Shown here: positions 16,981 through 25,462 of the stretch, piece by piece
Layout of the letters: each line of letters begins with the position of its first letter
How positions within the stretch are numbered: the stretch's first letter is position 1
Assembly (NCBI GenBank): GCA_023251775.1
Contig: JAHEYC010000002.1
Span: forward strand, 20,416-83,708
Source: Sphingobacteriaceae bacterium
Lineage (GTDB): Bacteria; Bacteroidota; Bacteroidia; B-17B0; Aurantibacillaceae
Reading direction: 5' to 3'
Length of the DNA: 63,293 nucleotides
Position numbers and translations under genes: made by a program
The notes under the pieces: model-generated
What the model was told of the DNA's origin: nothing
The model's database searches: none
The model's input: only the letters and a program-made list of their open reading frames with translations

Positions 16981-18189
16981 ATGCCGGGAACCGAATTATT
17001 TGGCGCCGAAGAGCGCAAAGAAATAAATGATGTAATGCAAACAGGGGTTTTGTTTCGTTACGGACACGATGCGCAACGCAATAACCATTGGAAAGCAAAA
17101 GATTTTGAAACGGAAGTTAAAAAGATAACCGGCGCAAAATTTGCACATGCCATGAGCAGCGGATCAACTGCTATTGCCACAGCGTTAGCAGCGAGTGGAA
17201 TTGGAACAGGTGATGAAGTTATTGTTCCCCCATTTACATTTATTGCAAGTATAGAAGCCGTGTTATTTGTTGGCGCTATTCCTATTTTTGCGGAGATAGA
17301 CGAAACATTATGTTTGAGTGCAGCAGGAATTGAAAAAGCTATTACGCCAAAAACAAAAGGCGTTTGTTTGGTGCATATGTGTGGAGGAAATGCCGACATG
17401 GATAGTATTATGGCGGTGATCAATAAACATAAATTAATTTTAGTGGAAGATGCAGGACAATCATTTGCTTCTTCGTACAAAGGAACGTATACAGGATTAT
17501 TTGGCAAAGCAGGAAGTTATTCCTTCGACTTTTTTAAAATTGCAACAGCAGGCGAGGGTGGAGTTTTGGTAACAAATGATGAAAGCATTTATAAAAAAGC
17601 AGATGTATATAGCGATCATGGGCATGATCATGTGGGAAATAATCGCGGAATGGAAGATCATCCGTATTTAGGATTCAATTACCGCATCTCTGAATTGCAT
17701 GCTGCTGTTGGTGTTGCACAAACTCGTAAAGTGCCGGGGATCAAAGAAAGCAATCGCAAGAATAAAAAATTCTTACAAAATTTATTATCGAAAAATAGCA
17801 ATATCTCTTTTGCAAAATTAGGAGATGAATCGGGGGACTCTGCAACTTTTTTAAACATATTTTTACCGGATACAGAAATTGCAAAACGCACCGTTGCCGA
17901 AATGAATGCTGCTGGAGTTGGTGGATTTAATTATTGGTTCACGAATATGTATCATTTCATTAACCAATGGGATCATCTAAAAAATTTGCAAACGGTTTCT
18001 AAATTACCTGTTCAATTAACCGGTTCTTCGCAAGATTATACAAAATTAAATTTACCAAAGTCGCAAGAAGTGGTTGGTCGTTTAATTTCATTTGGCGTAC
18101 GTTGTACATGGACAGAAGCACAAATGACGGACTTGGCTAAGAGTATTATTGCTTGTGTTGAGAAGGCGACAAGTACGGTGAAGGCTTAG
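16981..18189 (+). CDS. DegT/DnrJ/EryC1/StrS aminotransferase, KdnA-like
   Basis: PLP-dependent sugar aminotransferase. The cofactor lysine is Lys186 in SFDFFKIATAGEGGV, and ILVEDAGQSFAS supplies the PLP-binding Asp. The family makes amino sugars for surface polysaccharides. The N-terminus MPGTELFGAEERKEI and the GVLFRYGHD segment recall KdnA, which makes 8-amino-3,8-dideoxy-manno-octulosonate for LPS, so this is the preferred specific guess. No KdnB-like dehydrogenase is adjacent, so specificity is uncertain. It is a single gene with its own -7 box and terminator. Confidence 0.88.
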   Translation: MPGTELFGAEERKEINDVMQTGVLFRYGHDAQRNNHWKAKDFETEVKKITGAKFAHAMSSGSTAIATALAASGIGTGDEVIVPPFTFIASIEAVLFVGAIPIFAEIDETLCLSAAGIEKAITPKTKGVCLVHMCGGNADMDSIMAVINKHKLILVEDAGQSFASSYKGTYTGLFGKAGSYSFDFFKIATAGEGGVLVTNDESIYKKADVYSDHGHDHVGNNRGMEDHPYLGFNYRISELHAAVGVAQTRKVPGIKESNRKNKKFLQNLLSKNSNISFAKLGDESGDSATFLNIFLPDTEIAKRTVAEMNAAGVGGFNYWFTNMYHFINQWDHLKNLQTVSKLPVQLTGSSQDYTKLNLPKSQEVVGRLISFGVRCTWTEAQMTDLAKSIIACVEKATSTVKA

Positions 18190-18210
18190 AATATTTCAAG
18201 TATAAAAAGA

Positions 18211-18237
18211 AGCGGGATCTTTGGTCCCGCTTTTTTT
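18211..18237 (+). terminator. Terminator of the aminotransferase gene
   Basis: AGCGGGA (18211-18217) pairs with TCCCGCT (18225-18231), followed by T residues. Confidence 0.9.
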
Positions 18238-18286
18238 GTTTTCAATCAGATTGCGTTAAGTTAAGTTAAGTTAGTTTTAGTACAAT

Positions 18287-18889
18287 TTATGTATTTAAAA
18301 GATCAAAATATTTTGCAAACCAATTAATTTCTTTCGAAATATAATCGTCCTTGCTATCTTTAAATTCTCTTTTAGGCTCATCAGCTTCAAACTGAGCTTC
18401 TAGTTCTTTTTCTTTTAAGATCTTTTTGAAAGTTTTTTCTTTAAAACTTTCAATTTCCCCTTTTATTCCCGTCGAAAAATAATGTCTCACTTTACCAATA
18501 TCCACGCCATTAGCGTCTTTATTTTCAAAATGTTGAACTGAAAAATCCGGAAATTCACCTGAAAGTTCGCATTCCATTTTTTTGGTGTAGAAACAGTATT
18601 TTCCTTCTACTAGAACGTAATAAATTTCTTTTTCAAAAACACGCATTAGGTGATTTTGATACGTAAAATATTCAGAAGGAAATTCGCTTACTTTAACCCT
18701 ATCACTCTTTTTATTTCTTTCCAATTCAAGACTTTCTTTAAAAAAGTTATATCTCCAACTTCCGTCAATAACTTTCACACCTTTTATAGGCTTACCTGCT
18801 TTAAAGTCGTCAATTGATTTATAAAAATTTTGTCCAATTGAAAATAGCGTTATACCTGTAAGTATAGCTGTCATTAGTTGTTTTTTCAT
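18287..18889 (-). CDS. Secreted hypothetical protein, 200 residues
   Basis: Cleavable signal peptide (MKKQLMTAILTGITLFSIG-Q) followed by a charged globular domain rich in Lys, Glu and aromatic residues. No family is recognised. It lacks a T9SS sorting motif and a lipobox, so it is probably a soluble periplasmic protein. It is a monocistronic leftward gene. A small TTAAG triple repeat lies between its stop and the aminotransferase terminator. Confidence 0.7.
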   Translation of the reverse strand: MKKQLMTAILTGITLFSIGQNFYKSIDDFKAGKPIKGVKVIDGSWRYNFFKESLELERNKKSDRVKVSEFPSEYFTYQNHLMRVFEKEIYYVLVEGKYCFYTKKMECELSGEFPDFSVQHFENKDANGVDIGKVRHYFSTGIKGEIESFKEKTFKKILKEKELEAQFEADEPKREFKDSKDDYISKEINWFAKYFDLLNT

Positions 18890-18980
18890 GATTTTATGTT
18901 ATTTTAATAAATTCTAAAGTATTACCCTTAACTAACTTATAAGGATGATTTTTTCATCCTCATTTATAGATCAATTTCTC

Positions 18981-19018
18981 AATCCTCAAACCCCAAATGT
19001 CAAAGCACCGCCGTAGTT
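18981..19018 (-). pseudogene. Decayed copy of the 3' end of the M14 hydrolase gene
   Basis: About 38 bp closely matches the last codons of the M14 hydrolase gene at 19519-19557. The shared blocks are AATCCTCA, ACCCCAAATGT, CAAAGCA and CGCC, with a 2-bp deletion and several substitutions that break the frame. It lies on the far side of the VOC gene. See findings. Confidence 0.65.
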
Positions 19019-19058
19019 GATGTTAACGGTTTTTGTTTTTCTTTACTTAAACTTGCTC

Positions 19059-19484
19059 CTAATGTTTTGGCTCAAAATCTATCATCCATTCAATACCGTA
19101 TTTGTCTCTTAGCATTCCAAAATAATTACCCCAAGGACTGTCAACCATTGGCACTTCAATTTGTCCGCCCGCCGAGAGTCCATTAAATAGTTTGTCTGCT
19201 TCTTCTTTGCTTTCAGCGCTTATTGCTATTTTACTTCTATTTTCGTTTTCATTTGTGCGTCCCATACTTGCAGGAACGTCATTTGCCATTAAAAAATTTT
19301 TTCCAATTGGTAAAGCAATGTGCATTAGTTTATTTGCCTCATTTTCCGGTACCGGGAATTCAGCACTTGAAATGTCTTTGAAGCGCATAATTTTCACGAA
19401 CTCTCCGCCAAAAATTGATCTGTAAAATGTAAATGCTTCTTCGGCATTTCCGTTGAAGTTAATGTGGGGATTGATCTGTGCCAT
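19059..19484 (-). CDS. VOC family protein (PhnB/3-demethylubiquinone-like)
   Basis: Glyoxalase/VOC superfamily. MAQINPHINFNGNAEEAFTF and the ending DKYGIEWMIDFE match the PhnB-like subgroup (TIGR/cd06588 type), which is often annotated as 3-demethylubiquinone-9 3-methyltransferase-like. 141 residues is the usual size. Enzymatic function is unproven for most members. It appears inserted between the M14 hydrolase gene and a degenerate second copy of that gene's 3' end, suggesting a recent local arrival. Confidence 0.9.
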   Translation of the reverse strand: MAQINPHINFNGNAEEAFTFYRSIFGGEFVKIMRFKDISSAEFPVPENEANKLMHIALPIGKNFLMANDVPASMGRTNENENRSKIAISAESKEEADKLFNGLSAGGQIEVPMVDSPWGNYFGMLRDKYGIEWMIDFEPKH

Positions 19485-19516
19485 TTTATTATGATTTTAT
19501 GATGTCAAATTTAAAA

Positions 19517-20458
19517 CTAATCCTCATACCCCAAATGTATCAAAGCATCGCCTTGGTTCACTACGGGTTGATTATTGATCCCGATAATATATCCCGCTTC
19601 AGGTGCTAAGATCTTATCTTCAATATTTCCAAAGGGATTACAAACTACACCTAACAGATCATCTTTGCGAACATGAGAACCATTTGCTTTATTCATGTGA
19701 AATAAACCGCTTGAGTTTGCGCGGATCCACGTATCTTTTTTGATCTTAACGCCTGGCATTTTAGGAATATCAATATCTACCATTTTATGCGCCTTCATTA
19801 AACGCAAACAACCGTTAATGCCTTCGTTAATGGCCAAATAATCAAAACGCATACTTTCACCTGCTTCATAAACTAAAATCGGTTTATTTTTTTTCGCGGC
19901 TTCTTTTCTAAATGTTCCATCACGGTATTTGCTATTGATGATCAAGGGCGCGCCAAATTTTTCGGCCAATTCTAAATTACCTTCAAATTCAAATACACAA
20001 CGTAATTGGGGGTAATTATTTATTTTGGCACCACCGGTATGAAAATCAATTCCAAAATCAATCACAGGTAAAATATGTTTTACAAGATCGTGTGCAATTC
20101 TACTTCCAATAGATCCGTTTTTTGTTCCCGGAAAACAACGGTTAAGATCTCGCCCATCGGGAAGATCGCGACTGCCATACAAAAATGAAATGATATTAAT
20201 AACAGGTATGGCAATTAAGGAACCGCATTTTAATTCCAATACTTCTTTTCGGCGAATGATCTTGCGGATAATTTCAATACCATTGGTTTCTTCGCCATGC
20301 ATTCCGGCGCTCAGTAAAATAGTTGGACCCGGTTTTCCCGAATTGATCACATGCACCGGTATCTCGATGCGCGTTTTGGTGTGGAGCTCATAAGAATCCA
20401 AAATAATGGTCTTATTTTCTCCTGCATTGATGTCTTGTTTATTTATGGTGATCTTCAC
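19517..20458 (-). CDS. M14 succinylglutamate desuccinylase/aspartoacylase-family hydrolase
   Basis: AstE/AspA branch of the M14 zinc carboxypeptidase family. The zinc site motif H-x-x-E is seen in AGMHGEETNG, the third ligand His in FGIDFHTGG, and an RDLNRCFPG motif provides the substrate Arg. A C-terminal biotinyl-lipoyl-like beta barrel (about 235-313) is typical. It is the last gene of a leftward run headed by RimB-like and RimK genes, separated from rimK by a palindrome. The substrate may therefore be an N-acyl or glutamylated product rather than succinylglutamate; this is inference from context. Confidence 0.88.
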   Translation of the reverse strand: MKITINKQDINAGENKTIILDSYELHTKTRIEIPVHVINSGKPGPTILLSAGMHGEETNGIEIIRKIIRRKEVLELKCGSLIAIPVINIISFLYGSRDLPDGRDLNRCFPGTKNGSIGSRIAHDLVKHILPVIDFGIDFHTGGAKINNYPQLRCVFEFEGNLELAEKFGAPLIINSKYRDGTFRKEAAKKNKPILVYEAGESMRFDYLAINEGINGCLRLMKAHKMVDIDIPKMPGVKIKKDTWIRANSSGLFHMNKANGSHVRKDDLLGVVCNPFGNIEDKILAPEAGYIIGINNQPVVNQGDALIHLGYED

Positions 20459-20482
20459 AATTTAAATTTTGATTTATTCTTT

Positions 20483-20572
20483 TTTAACCACGAAAAACAC
20501 GAAACTTTTACACGAAAAGCACGAAATATTTTGTGGCTTTCGTGTAAAGATTTCGTGCCTTTCGTGGTTAAA
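20483..20572. repeat. 90-bp palindrome, CCACGAAA type
   Basis: Perfect 13-bp ends TTTAACCACGAAA and TTTCGTGGTTAAA flank an interior rich in repeated CACGAAA / TTTCGTG units that continue the pairing. It fills the gap between rimK and the M14 hydrolase gene and could act as a transcript-stabilising hairpin or attenuator between them. Confidence 0.85.
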
Positions 20573-20576
20573 GGGG

Positions 20577-21476
20577 TTAGTCCCCCGGTTTATTGAATTC
20601 ATTCCGCTCAACATACTCAATTATTTTTCCGGCAATGTCAAGTCCTGTGGCAGTTTCAATGCCTTCCAATCCCGGCGAAGAATTTACTTCCATTACTAAT
20701 GGTCCGCGCGACGATTGTAAAAGATCAACGCCCGCAATTCCTAATCCTAATTTTTTTGACGCTTTAATTGCGGTTGCTCTTTCTTCAGCAGTTAATTTAA
20801 TTACAGTTGCTGAACCACCTCTATGAATATTACTTCTAAATTCTCCATCTTTAGCCTGACGCTTCATGGCACCAACAACTTGTCCGTCGACCACAAATAC
20901 ACGAAGATCTGCACCTTTAGCTTCGCTGATGAATTCTTGCACCAACATATTTGCTTCTAATTTCAAAAAGGCTTCGATAACACTTTTCGCTGCTTTTCTG
21001 TTCTCTGCTAATATCACACCAATGCCTTGTGTACCTTCTAATAATTTTATGATGCAAGGTGCGCCACCAATAGCATCAATAACGCTATCAATGTCTTTAT
21101 CTTTTGGTGATGATGCAAATGCAGTTTTTGGAATTCCTAATCCGGCGCGAGCTAAAATTTGTAGACTTCTTAATTTATCGCGCGAACGAACCAATGCTTG
21201 CGATTCAACGGCGGTAAAAATTTTCATCATTTCAAATTGGCGAACAACAGCAGTGCCGTAAAATGTTGCCGAAGCTCCAATGCGTGGAATAACGGCATTT
21301 ACACCTTTGATCTCTTTACCGTCAAAATAAATATGCGGACGACCTTGTTCAATGGCCAAAACACATTTCATATGATCGATCACCATTACTTCATGACCTC
21401 TTTTTTCAGCAGCTTCGATCAATCTCTTTGTTGAATAGAGATTTTTATTGCGCGATAAAATAGCGATACGCATCAT
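20577..21476 (-). CDS. rimK: RimK-family ATP-grasp ligase
   Basis: ATP-grasp amino acid ligase. The [10 protein letters not shown]-terminal domain is followed by the ATP-grasp core ([14 protein letters not shown] glycine loop, and the metal-binding [14 protein letters not shown]). It is nearly full length at 299 residues. E. coli RimK adds glutamates to the C-terminus of ribosomal protein S6. It overlaps the upstream RimB-like gene by ATGA, giving strong translational coupling. Whether the target here is S6 or another peptide cannot be decided from this window. Confidence 0.93.
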   Translation of the reverse strand: MMRIAILSRNKNLYSTKRLIEAAEKRGHEVMVIDHMKCVLAIEQGRPHIYFDGKEIKGVNAVIPRIGASATFYGTAVVRQFEMMKIFTAVESQALVRSRDKLRSLQILARAGLGIPKTAFASSPKDKDIDSVIDAIGGAPCIIKLLEGTQGIGVILAENRKAAKSVIEAFLKLEANMLVQEFISEAKGADLRVFVVDGQVVGAMKRQAKDGEFRSNIHRGGSATVIKLTAEERATAIKASKKLGLGIAGVDLLQSSRGPLVMEVNSSPGLEGIETATGLDIAGKIIEYVERNEFNKPGD

Positions 21477-21949
21477 TTTTTCAGAATTTGTTTTAAATAT
21501 AAGGAAAGTTTCTTACCATTCAAGTGCGCTTGTTTTACATCAATTATAAATTTTCCTTTAATGGCTTTTCGTCCAATTAATATAGGGTAACGCATACTTT
21601 TTCGATCCGAAAGAGAAAAATCGGCCATAATGGTCTTATGTCCAATGTGAATTTGAGTACGTATCACATAACGCTCTTCGGCTTCTCCGAACGAATTCTT
21701 TATTTTCTTTTGTGAATACTCTGAAGTTTTGTGATGTTGTGTTTTGTTTCCCGAATAATAGTCGGCCGGAAGTGTAAATGTTAAATATGAGATCCCATTT
21801 TCATTTATCACTTTCATATCTTCGCAATGAATGGCCGATGAAAAAGCACCGGTATCAATTTTGGCTTCTGTATTATGGATATGCAACAATGGAAGATCAA
21901 CAAACTCTCGTCGGCCAATAACTCTTGTTAGTTTTACTTTTTTATCCAT
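21473..21949 (-). CDS. RimB-like retropepsin-fold protease (ATP-dependent Zn protease family)
   Basis: PF05618 family, historically called ATP-dependent zinc proteases. The catalytic-type motif [11 protein letters not shown] (about residues 32-42) is the aspartic DTG[AS] signature of retropepsin folds. The [19 protein letters not shown] ending is characteristic. 158 residues is full length. In pseudomonads the RimB member works with RimK to control ribosomal protein modification. It overlaps the DAO gene upstream by 8 bp and rimK downstream by 4 bp. Confidence 0.9.
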   Translation of the reverse strand: MDKKVKLTRVIGRREFVDLPLLHIHNTEAKIDTGAFSSAIHCEDMKVINENGISYLTFTLPADYYSGNKTQHHKTSEYSQKKIKNSFGEAEERYVIRTQIHIGHKTIMADFSLSDRKSMRYPILIGRKAIKGKFIIDVKQAHLNGKKLSLYLKQILKK

Positions 21950-22997
21950 TGTTGAATTTCGAATAAAAACGCTTTACATCCACTTCAGGATCCAAAGCCC
22001 CTTTATTTAAGTAGAAATGTACAAATTTTTTCGAGAAATAAGGCGCAAGCATCACACCTTTAGTGCCTAAACCATTGAATACAAAGAGGTTTTTATGCAA
22101 AGGATGCCGGCCAATAATGGGCCTGCGGTCGATGGTAGAAGGTCGCACGCCTGCTTTATGGGATATTATTTTGTAAGGCGTTTTAATAAGACCATTGAGT
22201 TTTTCAATTAATTCTTGTTTTCCTTTTTCGCTTGCATCATCACTTAATTCATTCCAATCATAAGTTGAACCCATTTTAAAACTTTTATCTTTCAACTTAA
22301 AAATAAAGGCGTTGTGATTCAAGATCTGTTTTTCTAGTTCAATTCCTTCGGCTTCAATGTCCAATATTTCTCCTTTAACCGAATTCATGGGGATCCAATT
22401 AAAAAATGGATTATTTTTTACAAGATAACCTTCGCAAAAAATAATATTCTTTGCTTTTATGTTCTTGTAAACAACATGATCTTCGTTGATCTGCAATTGT
22501 GAATGATCAAATACTTCGTTCTTATTTTCGGGATGCAAATGTTCGCATGAATTCAAAAAATTATGCATATCAATATTACCGCAATTATTTACTAGTCCGT
22601 ATGAATTTGGTATAACAAGACCATTGTGTTGTGAATTTGCAGCGTAAATTTGTTTATCAATAAATTGAGATAGATCGTCTTGCGATTTTTTAACCCAAAA
22701 ATTCTTTTCTTCTTCCGAAAAAAATGGTTTGATGATCACTCGCTCATTGTAAAATTGTGATCCCGTTCTTTTTTCAATAGAGGTATAGAATTCCTTTAAC
22801 TCTTTTATCAGTTCATCTGCTTTCCACGATAAGGTCATGCGTTTAAATACAATAGGATTCCATAAACCTGCTGCAATGCGCGAACAATTACTTAACGAAG
22901 GCTCGCCAATGATGCAATAATGAATTTGATGTTCTTGTAAACGCAAAGCAATTATATTTGCGGCAAGTCCTTTGCCAACAATAATAAGATCTAACAT
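21942..22997 (-). CDS. FAD-dependent oxidoreductase (DAO family)
   Basis: D-amino-acid-oxidase/GlyA-like flavoprotein. The N-terminal dinucleotide-binding motif is the variant LIIVGKGLAANIIALRLQ; a GxG pattern is kept and the third Gly is Ala. C-terminal RPSTIDRRPIIGRHP and NGLGTKGVMLAP are typical of the family. The 351-residue length is normal. Substrate is unknown. It shares one base with the upstream beta-barrel gene and 8 bp with the RimB-like gene, so it belongs to the same transcript. Confidence 0.88.
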   Translation of the reverse strand: MLDLIIVGKGLAANIIALRLQEHQIHYCIIGEPSLSNCSRIAAGLWNPIVFKRMTLSWKADELIKELKEFYTSIEKRTGSQFYNERVIIKPFFSEEEKNFWVKKSQDDLSQFIDKQIYAANSQHNGLVIPNSYGLVNNCGNIDMHNFLNSCEHLHPENKNEVFDHSQLQINEDHVVYKNIKAKNIIFCEGYLVKNNPFFNWIPMNSVKGEILDIEAEGIELEKQILNHNAFIFKLKDKSFKMGSTYDWNELSDDASEKGKQELIEKLNGLIKTPYKIISHKAGVRPSTIDRRPIIGRHPLHKNLFVFNGLGTKGVMLAPYFSKKFVHFYLNKGALDPEVDVKRFYSKFNNG

Positions 22998-23608
22998 TAT
23001 TTTCGTTTCGTTTTTACGTGTCGGTTATAGATCTTGGCTTTACCGCGGTATGCTCCTGAGAAAAATAATACGCCTTTGATACCTACGAATTGTTGTGTTT
23101 GATTTAATTCGGCAATGAGTTCAACGCCTATGCCAATATCGTAAGTTAATTTTTTAATATAGGAAGCGCTCAAATAAATACCGGGATTTCTATACAGCAA
23201 CTCCGGAATTGTATCGGTCCCATCAAGGTGTGCAGCAATACCTCCTTTGTTTTGTGAAACGCCTGCGGTAAAAGCAATATTCCTTCTTTCATCCTCAATG
23301 CGATAACAATACCCCAAATGCCCTGATAAATTATTATTGGCAAGAAATTTATCGCCACTCATTAAAAAACCCAATTGAAAATGCTGACGTTTTATATGAA
23401 AAACAAAATCGATCCCAATGCTCGATTGTTCTGTTTTACGAATGGTAGAACCTCCGAATCCTGCACCGGCTTGTAAATAATTATTGTGTAAGGCATAACG
23501 TTTATCGTTATCAATGATCTCTTCTAAACGGTCGTATTTACTTGTGTCTTTTTGCGAGAAACATTTTAAAGAGCTAAAAAAAATAAATATGACAAGGAAT
23601 TTTTTCAA
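22997..23608 (-). CDS. Probable outer-membrane beta-barrel protein, 203 residues
   Basis: Signal peptide (MKKFLVIFIFFSSLKCFS) followed by alternating hydrophobic strands ending in a Lys-rich tail. Segments such as LQAGAGFGGSTIRK and PGIYLSASYIKKL look like barrel strands. No specific family is recognised. It is coupled to the DAO gene downstream and lies 23 bp after the hydrolase gene upstream. Confidence 0.7.
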   Translation of the reverse strand: MKKFLVIFIFFSSLKCFSQKDTSKYDRLEEIIDNDKRYALHNNYLQAGAGFGGSTIRKTEQSSIGIDFVFHIKRQHFQLGFLMSGDKFLANNNLSGHLGYCYRIEDERRNIAFTAGVSQNKGGIAAHLDGTDTIPELLYRNPGIYLSASYIKKLTYDIGIGVELIAELNQTQQFVGIKGVLFFSGAYRGKAKIYNRHVKTKRK

Positions 23609-23631
23609 TGGTTTAATTTACAAATAAAGGA

Positions 23632-24270
23632 CTAGACTAAAAATGGATTATTTAGTTTTTCATAACCGGTAACTGTGGATGGTCCATGACCACTATACAC
23701 TTTAATATCATCTCCTAAAGGAAGTAATTTGTTCTTTATAGAGCGAATAAGTGTAGGATGATCGCCCCTTGGAAGATCTGTTCGGCCAATGCTTCCGTGG
23801 AATAATACATCGCCCGCGATCATTACTTTTTCTTTTTCAAAATAAAAGGTGATGCTGCCCGGTGAGTGACCCGGAGTGAAAATGCATTTGAATTTTAATT
23901 CTCCTAATTCTATCACTTGTTTATCTTCCAAGAATTTTTCGGGCTTTGGCGATTGTTCGTAGGGAACGCCATATAGCTCGGCAGTTTTTCCCATTACATC
24001 AATAAAATAAAGATCATCTTTATGCACTTCCGGTAACAAACCATATTCATCAAAAATAAAACTATTGCCTAAAATATGATCAATATGTGCGTGCGTTAAA
24101 AGTAAACGCTCTAATTTTAAATTATTTTCTGAAATAAACTTTTTGATCACTTGGTTCTCTAAATTATTTGAGTTCCCCGGATCAATTATAGCGGCAATAT
24201 TATTACTATCCCAAATGAGATAGGTATTTTGCTGGAAAGGATTTACTTCAAATGATTTTAATTTCAACAT
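23632..24270 (-). CDS. MBL-fold metallo-hydrolase (glyoxalase II-like)
   Basis: Metallo-beta-lactamase fold with the signature THAHIDH and the later ligands in FTPGHSPGSI, MIAGDVLF and YSGHGPSTV. All expected metal ligands are present. The 212-residue length fits the GloB-like small subfamily that hydrolyses thioesters such as S-lactoylglutathione, although the native thiol is unknown. It overlaps the upstream amidohydrolase by 7 bp. Confidence 0.93.
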   Translation of the reverse strand: MLKLKSFEVNPFQQNTYLIWDSNNIAAIIDPGNSNNLENQVIKKFISENNLKLERLLLTHAHIDHILGNSFIFDEYGLLPEVHKDDLYFIDVMGKTAELYGVPYEQSPKPEKFLEDKQVIELGELKFKCIFTPGHSPGSITFYFEKEKVMIAGDVLFHGSIGRTDLPRGDHPTLIRSIKNKLLPLGDDIKVYSGHGPSTVTGYEKLNNPFLV

Positions 24271-25409
24271 AGTACTTTTATTAAGGTAAGATCTTTTTTA
24301 TCATCTGTGATCAAATTACAACCGGTATTTTTTCCTTTTATGAAAGAGCCGAATCTATCTTCCAAACCTAATGCTTTTGCGCCATTATACGTTAAGCCTT
24401 TCAAACTTAATTCCAACTTATTGGTCTTCGAATAAAAAATACCTGCTTCTTTTACTATAGTAAGATCGGAATTACTTGCTAAAGAATCTGTACCAAAACA
24501 TATCTGTTGGGTATTTTTTAGCAACTGGTCGTAATTTGGTAACGTATCTTCAATATAAAGGTTGGCGCTTGGACACAAACACCAAAATACATTGGAATGA
24601 ACAGATCTTAGATCATCTTCGCTGCTAAATGTATTATGAACTAAAATATTTATCCCTGCATTCAATTCTTTAATATAAGCATCTAAGCCACTTTTAAATT
24701 TTGGTTTGAACCAACTGATATCTAACTGTAAAAATTTGTAGAGCTCATCAAAATCACTTTTCTCTCCACGTAAGAATTTATTTTCTTCCTCACTTTCTTG
24801 ATTATGAATGGAGGTTGGCAAATTGTTCTTTGCATTATGATCGGCAATGGCTTTTATTAATTGAACTGAACAACTATAAGGTGCGTGTGGCGCCAAACTT
24901 CCGGCGAGTCCCAAATTTTTTAATTCGTTCAGTAAACTAACGCCATAATAGATCATTGAAACAGATTTGGAAGGATCTAATCCTAAAAGTTCAACGAACG
25001 TATGATAAAAGATCTTGCTTTGTTTTTTTACATCGAAAGTGATATTGATATTACTGATATCGCCAACAGCAACAATTCCGTTTTGCTGCATGTGAATATC
25101 TCCTTGTTTAGCGGCTTCTATCATTTGTTCTATTGAAACAGAATTTCGGCGCGACATGATATTTTTTGCGAAATCTAAGAATCCGGTTTTTTGTGGGATC
25201 ATGTTAAGCATATGACTTAACTCTAAATGGCAATGTGAATTTACAAACCCGGGAGTGATAACGCCTTTATGGTGTTCTAGTTGAGAATTTTTAACTGCTG
25301 AAATGTCAACGCCTTCAACAAAAAGACCATTGTCGTCAAACACTAAAACAGAGTTTGGGTCAAGAAATTCTTTACCGTTAAAAATTCGATCTGCGCTTAA
25401 GTATCTCAC
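24264..25409 (-). CDS. Amidohydrolase-superfamily deaminase/hydrolase
   Basis: Chlorohydrolase/cytosine-deaminase branch. The HxH pair is in NSHCHLELSH, a conserved His in APHAPYSCS, HNQESEEE supplies another ligand region, and FGTDSLASN gives the catalytic Asp. It starts with GTG and has 381 residues. Relatives deaminate nucleoside-like compounds, including aminodeoxyfutalosine in menaquinone synthesis, but no other mqn gene is nearby, so the substrate stays open. It is the first gene of the leftward seven-gene run, divergent from rlmN with a 53-bp gap. Confidence 0.88.
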   Translation of the reverse strand: MRYLSADRIFNGKEFLDPNSVLVFDDNGLFVEGVDISAVKNSQLEHHKGVITPGFVNSHCHLELSHMLNMIPQKTGFLDFAKNIMSRRNSVSIEQMIEAAKQGDIHMQQNGIVAVGDISNINITFDVKKQSKIFYHTFVELLGLDPSKSVSMIYYGVSLLNELKNLGLAGSLAPHAPYSCSVQLIKAIADHNAKNNLPTSIHNQESEEENKFLRGEKSDFDELYKFLQLDISWFKPKFKSGLDAYIKELNAGINILVHNTFSSEDDLRSVHSNVFWCLCPSANLYIEDTLPNYDQLLKNTQQICFGTDSLASNSDLTIVKEAGIFYSKTNKLELSLKGLTYNGAKALGLEDRFGSFIKGKNTGCNLITDDKKDLTLIKVLC

Positions 25410-25462
25410 AAAACAAAGTTAGTTATTTACAACGTTCTTTGGTATCTTTACACAACAAAATA

